Under the pieces are notes generated by a model. That model ran no database searches. It had not been told where the DNA came from and saw only the letters and a list, made by a program, of their open reading frames with translations. 64,000 nucleotides of DNA from Favolaschia claudopus (taxonomy: Eukaryota; Basidiomycota; Agaricomycetes; Agaricales; Mycenaceae). The stretch is taken from assembly GCA_037176885.1 (NCBI GenBank), contig JAWWNJ010000024.1, positions 930,001-994,000 of the forward strand. The letters run 5' to 3'. Each line of letters starts with the position of its first letter. Positions within the stretch are counted from its first letter, which is position 1. Positions 22,723 to 33,345 of this stretch are shown here, one piece after another. Made by a program: the position numbers and the translations under genes.

Positions 22723-23023
22723 CGAGCTGCGAGGAGGTACATCAACTCTCAAGTACGCATGCCTGAAGTATAGGTATACGTTGTCCTAGGCGTTGTGGTG
22801 GAGGATGCATTGCACTGACTCCAGACTCAGCTGCGTACGACGGAGAGGAAGAATCATAGATATTGCCGGACTACCGTCGAGCGAGAAGCGAGTACGTAGA
22901 GAATATGCTCGTGCAGAGAGAGACAGAGACGAGGGTTCGTTGGTTAGGCCCTAAAGAGGGCCGGTCGATGGTCAGCTCGACGTTCGCGCCAATTTCCGAT
23001 GTAGGCGTGCTAGAGTGCCCCGG

Positions 23024-23434
23024 CTAGTGTTGCCGCGGCTTGAGCCGGTCACGCCTGTCACAAAGCAACTTTTGACCTTCTGAATGCGAACAAGGACTCA
23101 GGTTGCCCAAATAAATAGCGGAGGTCATTTTTGTGATGGATATTTGTTATACTTGCTCCCTACTTTCAGTTGAAACGGACTATGCAGCTCCCTGAAGAGC
23201 CATCTTCAATGGCTCGAGCTGTGACAGTGAGCCGCGGAGCCACGGAGCCTCTTTTGCATCGTACCAGCCAAAGCACAAATATTGAGGTATAATTTGTGCG
23301 GAGAAAAATAAACCTAGGTATCCATTGAAGACTCCCCGAACCAAAAATCCGCCCTAAGACTATCATGTAGAACGGAAGAAGCTGAGCCGCGCTCAAGCCG
23401 GACTGTCACGCGAGCCGAGCCGCGGCAACACTAG
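23024..23434. mobile_element. MITE-like element with terminal inverted repeats
   Basis: The ends are inverted repeats beginning CTAGTGTTGCCGCGGCT (17 identical bases, then weaker similarity over about 20 more). CCCCGG stands directly outside each end (23018-23023 and 23435-23440), which fits a 6-bp target-site duplication. The interior, 411 bp in all, has no transposase frame. Superfamily not assigned. Confidence 0.7.
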
Positions 23435-23604
23435 CCCCGGCTGTGCAAGGGTCGAGGAGCGCCAAAACTTTCATCGTGACTAGGGCTCGTGCAGTAGGTT
23501 GATCTGGCATTTGGGTTGAATTGTATTCTGCCCACATTCGACCGGCAGGGGAGCGCTTTAGACTGAAGAGCGAAAGAGAAACTCAGAACGCTCCAACGAA
23601 GTCA

Positions 23605-25330
23605 AGGTTGGACGTAAGATATTTCGCGCAATCTGCTTGGGCAAAACAACGGGCGGGAGACCCGGCCATTGTTAGAGCAGTCAACAAAGAAGTTCCACAT
23701 GGTAGACCGTCTACATAGTAGACAAGCCTCCGGCGAGGTTAGGGTGCCCAAATCGAATTTCGAAAGGCCTTCATGATGCATCGTCATTGAACGGGCCCCT
23801 GAGTCGGTGTTCACGCGACACTTTCTTGGATGAAAGGAATTCGGAAGGAGGAGATTCTTTCGATGTACTGGGCAGGCTACAGCTGTGCAGCCTTTTGTCG
23901 ATCGCGCGCAAAATCCGTAGACTCGAGCCTCGGAGGTAAACGTTCCAAACAAGTCTCAAACAGTTTCCCACACCTCCTATCTTCTCTCCTTCGCCATCGC
24001 CAGCTCTTCTTCATCGACCTCGCCGTAGGCACCCTTTTGTCTCTTTGCTGCCTTCGAACTCGTAGTACGTCGCGCTCTGCCACCCTCTAAGCTGGAATTG
24101 AGGCTGACTCTTGCCGTTTTGTCCTTCAGCCTTCAAGTTTAATTCAAGCGCTAACTGTCGTGTGGCATGCTTCATACATCTGCCCATGGGCCGCCGTGCC
24201 GGCCTGCATACGAGATCCCCTGGTCGCTGGCTGAGTTGTGCTCTACCGCCACCTACCTCGTCTTATTTCCATGCTAGCACTAGGCGTGCTTGGGTGCTAA
24301 GTAGTTGGACCTCCGAGAATGCATGGTACAGGCCACCGTCGAAGGTCCCGAAATACCTACTCGTTCGCATGCTTTCAATCCAAAGCTTCGTCGTCCGTCT
24401 TCCTTCTCCGCGCTCTCTCTGCACCTCGATCTCAATCATCCACGCTCCGCGCCAGTCAAATGTACACCTAACCCGCCCTTTCCCGCTAGCCCTCATGCCT
24501 CACTGGCAGCGTCTCGCTACCTCAAGTAATGCTGTCAAAGTTCATGCCTGTTGAACTCCTTGCTTTCTGCCATTTCCAGCCTCAAGCTGCTATTTCACAG
24601 GCAATTCTCTAAGTCATTGTCCTCTCAATACCCAAGATATGGCTCTCAAGTCTGAATCTTCGAAGAACTTCACACCTTTAGGACTCCCTCGTCAAGCCTA
24701 TGCATATCTGACTTCCGCCTCCCAACCCTGTAGCTCCGTCTCTGATTTTATGTCAGCGGTCATCCCCCGCCCTCTTCATCTTCAACTCCATCATACATGT
24801 CCCAACTCAAGCGGAGATCTAGCACTTCTTCATGATCTACCAGTCAACAAGGGCTGAGAGCTCAAGCTGACCTTCAATTCGCTCAAGCCAATTTGCTGAC
24901 CAAGTTTAACCCTACATACTTCTCAAGCCAAGCGGATATCTTATACTCTATCTGCTCAGGGCTCAAGCTGACCTCCAAGCTGGCCAAGTCAATTCACTGA
25001 TCAAGTTCAAACAGCGCAGCAACAACACAATCATGTAATGTGTCTTGACTCTACTGATTTCAAGATCAAGAGACTTGCGAAGTACTTGCAAGGCTTATCT
25101 TCAGCACTCGCATGCCAGGACATCTCCCAGCCAAATAATTTCAATGCACATCATGTGCGTGGTTCGAAACAAGGGTTCCAGTCCCATGGCCTCAAACTTT
25201 TAGCGGGCAGGGGTATGAGACTATGTCATTGTACATCCTACCTTTAACGCCCCTCAAAAAAAAAAAAAAGAAACAAGGGTTCCATAAATGGTCTCCTTGC
25301 ACATAGTGCTGTACATGTTGCGCACATGTA
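23605..25330 (+). repeat. Non-coding block B (diverged direct repeat of block A)
   Basis: Second copy of the block at 16405-18275, same orientation, estimated by eye at around three quarters identity with many small indels. It lies downstream of membrane-protein copy B and just beyond the MITE-like element. It carries a small poly(A) insertion at 25181-25270 that block A lacks. No coding capacity seen. Confidence 0.7.
25181..25270 (+). mobile_element. Small poly(A) retro-insertion with 15-bp target-site duplication
   Basis: A 75-base body followed by 15 A residues is flanked by identical copies of gaaacaagggttcca (25166-25180 and 25271-25285). Block A has the unoccupied site (ATAAGGCTCCATAGGTGG near 18229). 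This is the signature of LINE-type target-primed reverse transcription. The body is not a recognisable tRNA or 5S RNA; it may be a SINE end or a fragment of an mRNA or small RNA. Confidence 0.8.
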
Positions 25331-25629
25331 GCCCTCCCTTCCTTGAAGTATCTTCATACACAATAGCTACGGAGTCTGTAGCACCGCGGCCGGGCCATAT
25401 CGGAAGTTTCTGTTGAGTGTACTACTTTCGAAGTATCCGGACACTGCAGCAGTTCTCGCCTGGACTTTGCTTGTTCTGCAGCCCGTTGACATAACATCGG
25501 AAATGAGTAAAAAAACACGCATTAAAACCATTCCAGGAGCCCTTTGAGAGCCCTCTAATGCAGGGTAGAATGTCAGGTCGAAATGGATAATAAATTCGAC
25601 AAAAGAACGTCACCAAAAGCAAAAGTTAT

Positions 25630-25714
25630 GCCCACTAGCTGATTCGAACAACTGATCTCATCATTCCGCGTCACGTGGTACGAGTGATGCGCCTTACCGC
25701 TTGGCCAAGCGGGC
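25630..25714 (-). tRNA. tRNA-Thr (anticodon CGT) with a 14-nt intron
   Basis: Folds as a full cloverleaf: acceptor GCCCGCT with AGTGGGC, D arm GCC...GGC, anticodon stem CATCA/TGATG with loop CTCGTAA (anticodon CGT), T arm AGTTG-TTCGAAT-CAGCT. The intron CCACGTGACGCGGA sits after position 37. Box A (TGGCCAAGCGG) and box B (TTCGAATCA) are present; a TTTT stretch follows the 3' end and a TATATAG-like sequence lies about 10-20 bases before the 5' end. Its 5' half is repeated at 35914-35945. Confidence 0.9.
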
Positions 25715-25770
25715 CGATGAAAAGCTATATAAAGGAGGCATCTCATAGAGAATAGACGACGGTCACAGTT

Positions 25771-26260
25771 CACCAATTCGTCGAGTTGGTGAGATTCCGA
25801 GACGTTGAAGATAATGCCTACAGAGGCCAAGCTTGACATTGTGAGGCGGTTTGGCGTTGGGTAGTAGGGGGAAGAAGGTCGGCTTGGGATGGGTCTGAGA
25901 AAGTGAAGGAGGCGCGGAAGAGGCCGAAGTTCGGAATAGAGAGTCCAAAAGAGACTGCATGGATGTCGGATGTCGACTCGTTGAGGTCCTCGTCACGGTT
26001 TGTCGAGTCGCGGAGAACTTTGAAAAAAGAATAGAGCTAGAATTTCGGTACGATATTGGATTTCGCGAGTGGGATGCCGAGTTTGGGCAATGAGGAGGTT
26101 TAGCGTGCACAATGCGATCGCGTACTCAGCTGCACATTTGTAGTTACAGATATGCCCTGGGCATGGTGCGGGAAAACCTTGAAAAGACGGGAGGTTGACC
26201 ACGTTCGCCAACTCGTCGAGTTGGCAAAACTTTCAGGTCGCCAATCCACTGAATTGGCGA
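25771..26260. promoter_or_regulatory. Three related palindromic sites
   Basis: Inverted repeats with a one-base centre: CACCAATTCG-T-CGAGTTGGTG at 25771-25791 (one mismatch), CGCCAACTCG-T-CGAGTTGGCA at 26206-26226 (mismatch only at the ends), and a looser TCGCCAAT...ATTGGCGA at 26238-26260. They share the half-site CCAAYTCG. They lie between the tRNA and the 3' end of the recombinase gene. The sequence between them has an open minus-strand frame without family support. They may be protein-binding sites or ends of a foldback element. Confidence 0.5.
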
Positions 26261-26364
26261 GGCGGTTCCGACGTCACAAACGCACAGAATGATTGCGTAT
26301 ATACACTGTACAAAACATTATACGCCAAGTACTACTGCGCCATGTACAAAACATCATACGGAAT

Positions 26365-29300
26365 TCAAGTACTACCACGCCCCGCCAGCCAGTCTTTGAT
26401 GACTGCTCTGATCCTCTCCCACAACTCATCATCCGCAACGAAACCCATCTCCGTCGCGTCCTCGGCCGACAGCCCGACAAGGTCACCGACCTTGAGATTC
26501 ATCGCGGCCATGGTAGCAGGCATGTTGAGCTTCTTGACGGAATCCGGGAACACCTCCTTGAGCATTACATCGCAGTCGGTGATCGCGCCATCCTCCAGCC
26601 ACTTCTTCACCCCGTTGCTGAAGGCAACGTAGGTCTGAAGCGTGAAGGTATAATCACACGGAGGGATCTTGTTCCTTGCTAGCGTTGCAAGTGCCTCCAC
26701 GGTGACACCCGCGTCGGTCAACTTCTTGATGTTGATACCGCAGAATTGGGGGCTATTCGCCATGATCTCGAAGAGGCAGGTCTGGAGGCGGACGGCGGCG
26801 GGATCGATAGCGGGGGCTTTCGCTTTTCCCTTGCCCTTGACTGCCTTTGGTTTTTTCGGGATGTCGGGAGCGAACTTTGTGACTTTGTGCCGTTTGAAGA
26901 TTGCCTCCATACGGGCCTTCTTCAGTGCTCCTTTGCGGTTATCGGCCAGGGTGGCGGTAGGAAGGGCACGTTGATGCTTGCCCATACGTGCGTCGGCGTA
27001 CGTCAGCGCATCTTCGTGGAACAAGAATTGCTTTGAAGGGAGCGTAAAGCAGGAGTCGTCGTGGTGATCCTTGGTGCAGTGACGCGGGTCGCACTCATCG
27101 AAGTTGCAGTGCGTCGTGCACTGAACGAGCTTGTACTCGTGCTCCTGGTGGAGGTGCATGATATAGTCACCGGTGGCCAACCTGAGCGCTAGATTAGCCA
27201 AAACAGAGTGAATATGCGAGCAAACAAACGTACCCGTCAAGGGACCCGCATTGAGGGAACCCGCATACGAATTCCTTGTCGTAGTCGATTGGGTCCTGAT
27301 TCCAATGGGTGGTCATGTGGATCATCAGTTTGGGTAAGTCGGGATTCGTGCTGAAAATATCAGGTCAGCCATCACAACAACTCGTCGATAAGACCACAGA
27401 CATGAATCTTTGATACCACGATAGAGTGGTGTCGAAGAGGCAAACCGGGCAAAAGAAGTAGGTTTGCAGACGTCCTTGACGTCCTTGGAACTTTTGCGTG
27501 AACGCAATCTGGACGCAAAGGACGCGAGCACCACTAGGACAAGATGAACAGGGATACATTGGAAAAACTAACAAGAACTCACGCGCCGCCATCGTCAACC
27601 TCTTTATTTTTCTTCTGGTGTGAACCCGCGATAGATCGTGCGGAGAGGACACTCCTGCCGTTGTTGTGAGTACAAGAGTATAAGCACAACAGATTGAAGC
27701 ACTTACCGCATGGATATATCGCTGTCATTACCGCTAGTATCATGGGATGAGCGGCAGTAAACAATGATGTATCACAGAACATACCTCGCCATAGTCGCGT
27801 CCGAGTCATACGCGGAGCCTCGAGGCTCCGATACCGATACCATCGAGGCGGAACGTTTAGATCGCGAGCTGGAGGCCTTTGAGGAAGAGGTGGAGACGGG
27901 TTTGGAAGAGGAGGCGGAGGCGTTGTCCGGCTTGGTTGTTGACGGCGGGGCCAGCGGCATAGAAACGTCTGCGTCGAGGAGGGGAAGTCCATCCTCATCG
28001 AGCGCCTTGTCTTCATCGTCATCCTCTGGCTCCCCGCGAAGGACGCGCATGAAGCGCTTAAAGCACTCGCTAGCGTGCTCCGCCGCGGCCTCGTGCAGCG
28101 CTTCCACCTCCATTTTGTCCAATGTCTCGTCGTCGTCGGAGGGTCGGGCAGTGGCAATGGTGGGGAAGCCGCAGCCTTTCGGAGGGACAGGGACGAGAGT
28201 CACACAAATTGGGCATCGCCAATGATTGGGATGATGGTCCAATTCACACGTTGAAAAATGCTGAGCAAAGTGTTGCGCGTGGTCTTTGTTACGGTCGTGC
28301 TCTGAAAGTTCTTCATTAGACAAACAGTATATGCAGCGCCCCTTCAAATCCTCTCGGTCGAGTTGAAGCAGCGCAAGATATCGTTGAATGATCGCGAGCC
28401 GAGGGTTGACCGGCTCCAATGCAATCAGGGCTTGAAAAGGATGAGCGTCGTCGGCGGTCACCCAGACCTGCATCATGGATTCAACGAGGCGGGCGCTGGC
28501 GTCTGAGGACGAGGACGAGGTGGATGGTGTGGCGTCCGCAGGCGTCATCGAGCGCGATGGGGCAGATGGTGTCGCGGAACCTGAGGAGGTACTGGAAGCC
28601 GCCGTCGCAGAACGCGGTGGGAGGGGCACGTACGACTGGCATCAAGATCAGACACGAAGGAAGAGAAGGAGGGAGGAGCTTACCCCGGAAGACAAGGAGA
28701 GATAGTATTCGAGCATCTCTGCCAGTTTCTCCACAGCATCCACAACACATTTATCCGACTTTCCCTAGATTCCAGTGAGTAAAATGCTGCGGTGGCGAAG
28801 AGAACAGGGACACACGGCTTCAAGGAGTTGTTGTGAGGACGCATCCTCACCAAATTTGGCCTTTACCTCCTGTTCGCAGTCGGCATAATCTTGTGTGAGT
28901 TTTTTCAAATAAATGTCGCCGTAGACCTTCTCGTCAGAGGGCGCGGCAACGCGGTTCCAGGACACCGACGAGTGCGCCTCCGAGAGCGATGCGAAAGCGG
29001 GATTTTCCTCATTGAATCGACTTCCCGTGACATCCACCGGGCGATCCGGCGCCTGGTAGGTCGTCTGAGCGTGATAAGAACTTTGAGCGTGTCCCATCAG
29101 GTAGCGTAAATGGGTCTACATGGCTAATGAAGTGTCGAATGGAGAAGTAAGTGATGAGAACATACCTTAGAGACCCTGTCGATCAACGAAGAGGCGAAGC
29201 TATATCGAAAGCTTAGCAACGAGAAGTCTGTGATGAACATTGAGTAAAAGAAAGACATCACACACGAGCACACAACTTACCAGACCACCCTAACGCTTTG

Positions 29301-30742
29301 CGGATTTTCGCAACATGGTGCTGGGAAGCAGAGAGGGTGAGAGGACCCTCTGTATCGGCGGCAACGAAGACGGGGCGCTCGCGGGCCTCAGCCTTGATCG
29401 TCAGGCGTATTGGAAATTTGAGATCCTTGGGATCTGCTTTTCGGAGAGCTAGTAAATCTTCTTCGAAGATGTCGGCGTCGATGGCGAGGGCTTCGAGAAT
29501 GAGTTGTGGATCCATATCGGCATGTGCTCGACCAAGGTTGTGCATATTAGTTTTTATCCTGAGAAGACGATCAGCGATGTGGACCATAGCATATCAGGCA
29601 GTCTTACTTGAGGGAGTCGTCGTTCCTCATGTTCTTGTACCAATTGAAAGTCCAAAAAGACTGCACCCCGAGACCGACGCCCTCGTCCCAGCCGTAGACC
29701 ACCCACTCGGAGTCCTGGTAATTTTTGAGACGGAGAGAAAAAAGGAAAGAAGAGAAATGCTACGAACTCCCCATTTTAGATATTGCCCCTCGCCTTTGTA
29801 ATAGTGCGACTCGACGATCGAGCCGGGACGGCTCCCGTGCGTGTACAGAAAGGCGCAGAGCGCCATGATTTGCAGTCGCTGCTCGAGTGAATACAGATCA
29901 GGCAATTGGGCAGGAAGCTTACTTGTGAATTAGTTTTGATGGGCAGTGAGGCTTGCATGCACACGGTAAGTAGGTCGCGGAGGTCTTGCTCGCGCAGGAT
30001 CCGTTTATCTCGTCTGTGCGAGTTGAGAAGCTTATCATTCGACCACGTTGTGATAGCCTGTAGCGGGTGAGCGACGATCTACAAAGTAAGCATACGAATG
30101 AACTGACATTCATCAACTCGTCCCTTTCATGACGAGTGGGGGCGGTGACTCCAGCGCGCCTCATCTGGAACAAATTGTCGTTAGCGAGACCAAAAAACAC
30201 AAAGAAGCACTTGCCATGGAAAACGTGCGACCAAGGAACTTTCTGGTGGTGTGGACTGACCACCCAGTGACGCCGGGGATACCGAAACCCGATTTACCAT
30301 AGACAGCGACAAAGTACATGTACTGCTTCATGTGGGGGAGAGGAGGGAAGGGAGCGTCAGGGTTTAGTGTGGCGCGGGCCTTGTCGACGCCGCCCAAGAG
30401 CTGTGTGAAATAATCGATGTAATAGCGCTCGCACGCCTTGATCCTCTTCTCAGTCGAGAGGGCGATGGGCTTCAGATGGCGGACGTCGAACCGAGCGGTG
30501 TCTGCTTCCATGGCGTCGCGCGTGCCGTGAATGGCCTTCACTTCTGCAGCAAAGTTGCGGTGTGAGGAAGAACCAGCGACAACGTTAACGAAGCCGGTGC
30601 TAGCGTCTTTGGCTCCTGGCTGAACAGAGCTCTCCGCGTCGTCTTTCTTCTTCTTTTTGGGTTGTGTTTTTTTGGCGGCTTGGACGGCTTTGGTGACATT
30701 CACATCCGGGACGACGAAATCGCCTTTTTTCTTCACGGGCAT
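26365..30742 (-). CDS. Tyrosine-recombinase-like protein (DUF3435/Crypton/captain type) with C-terminal zinc motifs
   Basis: Start at 30742 (MPVKKKGDFVVPDVNV), 39 bases from a TATA box. Lys-rich N-terminus, then core-binding-like RYYIDYFTQLLGGVDKA and VTGWSVHTTRKFLGRTFSM. Catalytic domain: ALCAFLYTHGSRPGSIVES (box I Arg, near residue 260), KIKTNMHN (possible beta-hairpin Lys), AFRYSFASSLIDRVSK (box II Arg, near 425; the usual His three before it is Ser), HLRYLMGH (His, near 445), and AQSSYHAQTTYQ with Tyr candidates. Then a Ser-rich linker, a Cys/His-rich segment (GRCIYCL, HFAQHFSTCELDHH, WRCPICV), FFCPVCLFD, FVCGFPQCGSL, YIMHLHQEHEY and a basic region before a final helical domain. About 1150-1250 residues, over ten short introns; the first (30214-30165) is GC-AG. 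Family by motif only; a host gene of similar fold cannot be excluded. Confidence 0.65.
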
Positions 30743-30780
30743 GGTGGAGTGAAGAAAAAAAGTCTTGGGGATTGGGGAAC

Positions 30781-30789
30781 TTTTATACC
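30781..30789 (-). promoter_or_regulatory. TATA box of the recombinase-like gene
   Basis: GGTATAAAA on the minus strand, about 40 bases before the ATG at 30742, with CACC directly before the ATG. This supports the chosen start and suggests a very short leader. Confidence 0.65.
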
Positions 30790-33020
30790 GAGCTGTCACT
30801 GTACGTACGAAGCTGTCGGGAGCACGTGTATGACAGAGACGATGCTAGAATATCGCGTCCACGTGCGACGACGAGCGGGTTTGGAGAGGTTCTGTAGCGT
30901 TGAGTTTCGGGGCGTCGACGCGTCGCGTAAAGGAAAGCGGCGCGTTGTTGAAACCTATTTGCGAATGATGGCGGCGATGCGGTAATGTGGCGGCGGCGGC
31001 GGCGCCACTTAACGTGAAGGTTAATCATGATCGTCAAGTTTGAGGTGCCTGATTGAATAAAGTCATTGGGAGAATCGATACGATGCGGTATGTACGCCGC
31101 GCGTCGAGGTGGGCTGCAAGACGGTTGGCACTGCGGCTTTCGAGGGCTGGAATGGTGCTGGAAAGCGCAAGAAAGTCTGCGAATCTACAGCAGTGAAGGC
31201 TCTACAGCGACGAGAACATGTTCATGTCGAGGCTGGATAGAATATTTAATGCATGTGAGTTGCGAGTGAGCGACGGTGTTGGATTCCGCAGGTAGGAAGA
31301 AGGGGCAGGGCGTCGCAGATAGACGCCTTTCATGGAAGGATCGACACTGAGGGGAAGACGAGACGCAGAGCGGCGCTGGTAGGGCGCCAGCTTGTGTGTC
31401 GTGGCGCTGGGAAAGACATGTTTTCGTATGTTTTCGGAATGTCACACCCGTTTATGCGAACCATGAGAAAGCTGACAAATCATGGTCCAAAAGTTGGATT
31501 ATCTGCGGACCAAAGACCCGTCATGGGCACCCCCGCGCCAAAACCTTCTCCGTTCCACATACAGAGCCGTTCAGCGCACCCCGCCAACTAGAGAATGCGC
31601 AGTTCATGTTGAGAAACCGATGGAATCCATCGGGGAGTTGAAATTTGAGAGAGAGCGCTCGAGTCGCCGGCGTCGAACCGATGGAGTCCGTTGGGGAGGA
31701 GTCGCCGCCGTCAAGCACACACATACGTCCAATGCAGAGGTCCAAGTGCTGATCCTTCCGCAAGGGTCAAAACCGCTTGAGTGACCACGGGTGGTATCGC
31801 GGGATCAACCATCGACGCGTTAGACTGTATATGCTGGCCGGGACTCTTGGTTGTTTTGTCCAATGAGTTAAGTGACCGTTACTTGTACGTGACACGACGC
31901 AGAAAACCAATTCAATTGATTTCGGAACACGAATTCGATCTCGACTTGTTTTTTTGTGACAGAGAAACAGGCGACATCGTGCGCAGCGCCGTGATACTAG
32001 ATACATATGCCATTTCGTGTAACTACTGGGCCCCCGCCGAGGTTGCTGGCAGCCACGCGTAAGATTCTCAATTCCCAACGAGACGCGACGTCGACGGATC
32101 CAGAGGATGACATCCCGCGCGCCATCTAAACGAAAATGGCGGCGCGGGTTTGCCGATCGAATGCGCGCCCTGTGACGTGAGTGCTGCTCGGGGGGCGTAG
32201 AGCTTGCTCGTTGTCGAATCGCCCGCCCTGAAATGACCTGCAGTTTTATCGGCCAAAATCGGACTTTGAATCTTGAGTCGCGACGACTTGTGCGCAGGAA
32301 AATTGGCTGCGCTGGATGAGCCATCGCCGTGGTGTACCAGTCAATCACGGTAACTCGCGCTCATTCAGAAAGCTACTCGCCTTGTCGACCCGCGCCGTTG
32401 ACGACGCGCTTTGAGGTCGATGGTCTACCTGCAGGCGACGTCTGTAAAACAAATCAACCTCAAGCTAGACGAGTGAAGAATGAACTCCCACCTCGACTTC
32501 ATTTGTGCAATGTGCGCAACGGCGGTGACTGTAGGGGCGGCGTGGAATTCGCGGTGATTCGCGTAGTTGGCGGAGGTGATTCGGTGCGCGAGTGAATGGC
32601 GGCGGCGACGTGGAGTTTTCTTGTGAAGTCCTGGCGTGAAATGTCGGCGGGGCCGAAGGGATCGGAAAGGCGAGGAGGCGGGGGATAGAGGTGCGTGCGA
32701 ACACCGGCGTGGGCGTTGTCGACTTTATTATCTTCGAGTTGATGATCTACTCGCGCGCGTGAATCGTCGAGATACAGCTCGCCCGTCAAACGACCACGAA
32801 CCTTGACAAAGTTCAAGTTGATCTCGAGTAGCGGGCAGGCGTTCATTAGGCGGATTCGTGCGGGGTTGTTAGGCGAGGGCGGGAGTTGTGGCGGCTTGCG
32901 CAGTCGTTGGGTGTTCTTTTAGCTAAATGAGTGGTGGGGGTTGAGGAACAGCGCGAGTTCGTTTGCTGAATGAAGGTGCCGGGTGTCGAGATCGAAAGCG
33001 GTCGACGACGACTTCTTGAG
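30790..33020. other. Gene-poor DNA upstream of the recombinase-like gene
   Basis: No protein gene supported. Contains short degenerate repeats such as ACCGATGGA-TCC-TYGGGGA near 31617 and 31677. Frames longer than 80 codons here lack domains and splice structure. Confidence 0.5.
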
Positions 33021-33186
33021 TAGCCGTGTCCGTAGTCTCCAAGGCAGTTTTGCAGAATTTTGACGAAGTCCGAATGTGACGTTGACTTAGTACTTTTTAG
33101 CAGAAAACAAAACCCGCAAGTCAGAAACGTGAAATTTTACTAAGTCCGAATTTGACGTTGACTTAGTATTTTTTTGCCATTTTTCT
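33021..33186 (+). repeat. Direct repeat unit R1, copy 1
   Basis: About 165 bases repeated at 34758-34926. Each copy contains two sub-copies of a GACGTTGACTTAGTA core followed by a T-rich run and ends TTTTTGCCATTTTTC. Confidence 0.75.
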
Positions 33187-33197
33187 GGCGGCGCGGC

Positions 33198-33345
33198 CGG
33201 ACCCGCTGCCGCGGAATTTTGCAGGCACTGAGGCGTCGACACCGCTGCGCGGAAATTTGCCTATGTTTGCCGGTATATGTGCCGCCCAGGCCCGCTGCCG
33301 CGGAAGTTTGCCAGCGCAAAAGAGCCAGACCCGCTGCCGCGGAAG
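33198..33345 (+). repeat. Cluster of short GC hairpins, group 1
   Basis: Four copies of CCGCTGCCGCGG or CCGCTGCGCGG, each followed by AA(A/T)TTTGCC-like sequence, spaced 40-50 bases. The CCGC/GCGG stem is kept while the loop changes (TGCC or TGC). Confidence 0.65.

Noticed and set aside
16405..25330. Blocks A and B as LTRs of one retrotransposon with the membrane-protein gene inside
   Set aside because: No reverse transcriptase, integrase, primer-binding site or TG...CA ends; the copies are far too diverged for LTRs of one insertion with an intact gene between them.
27764..28225. Plus-strand Ser-rich frame inside the recombinase-like gene
   Set aside because: Shadow of the Ser/Asp-rich linker coded on the minus strand, which joins by splice sites to the rest of the gene.
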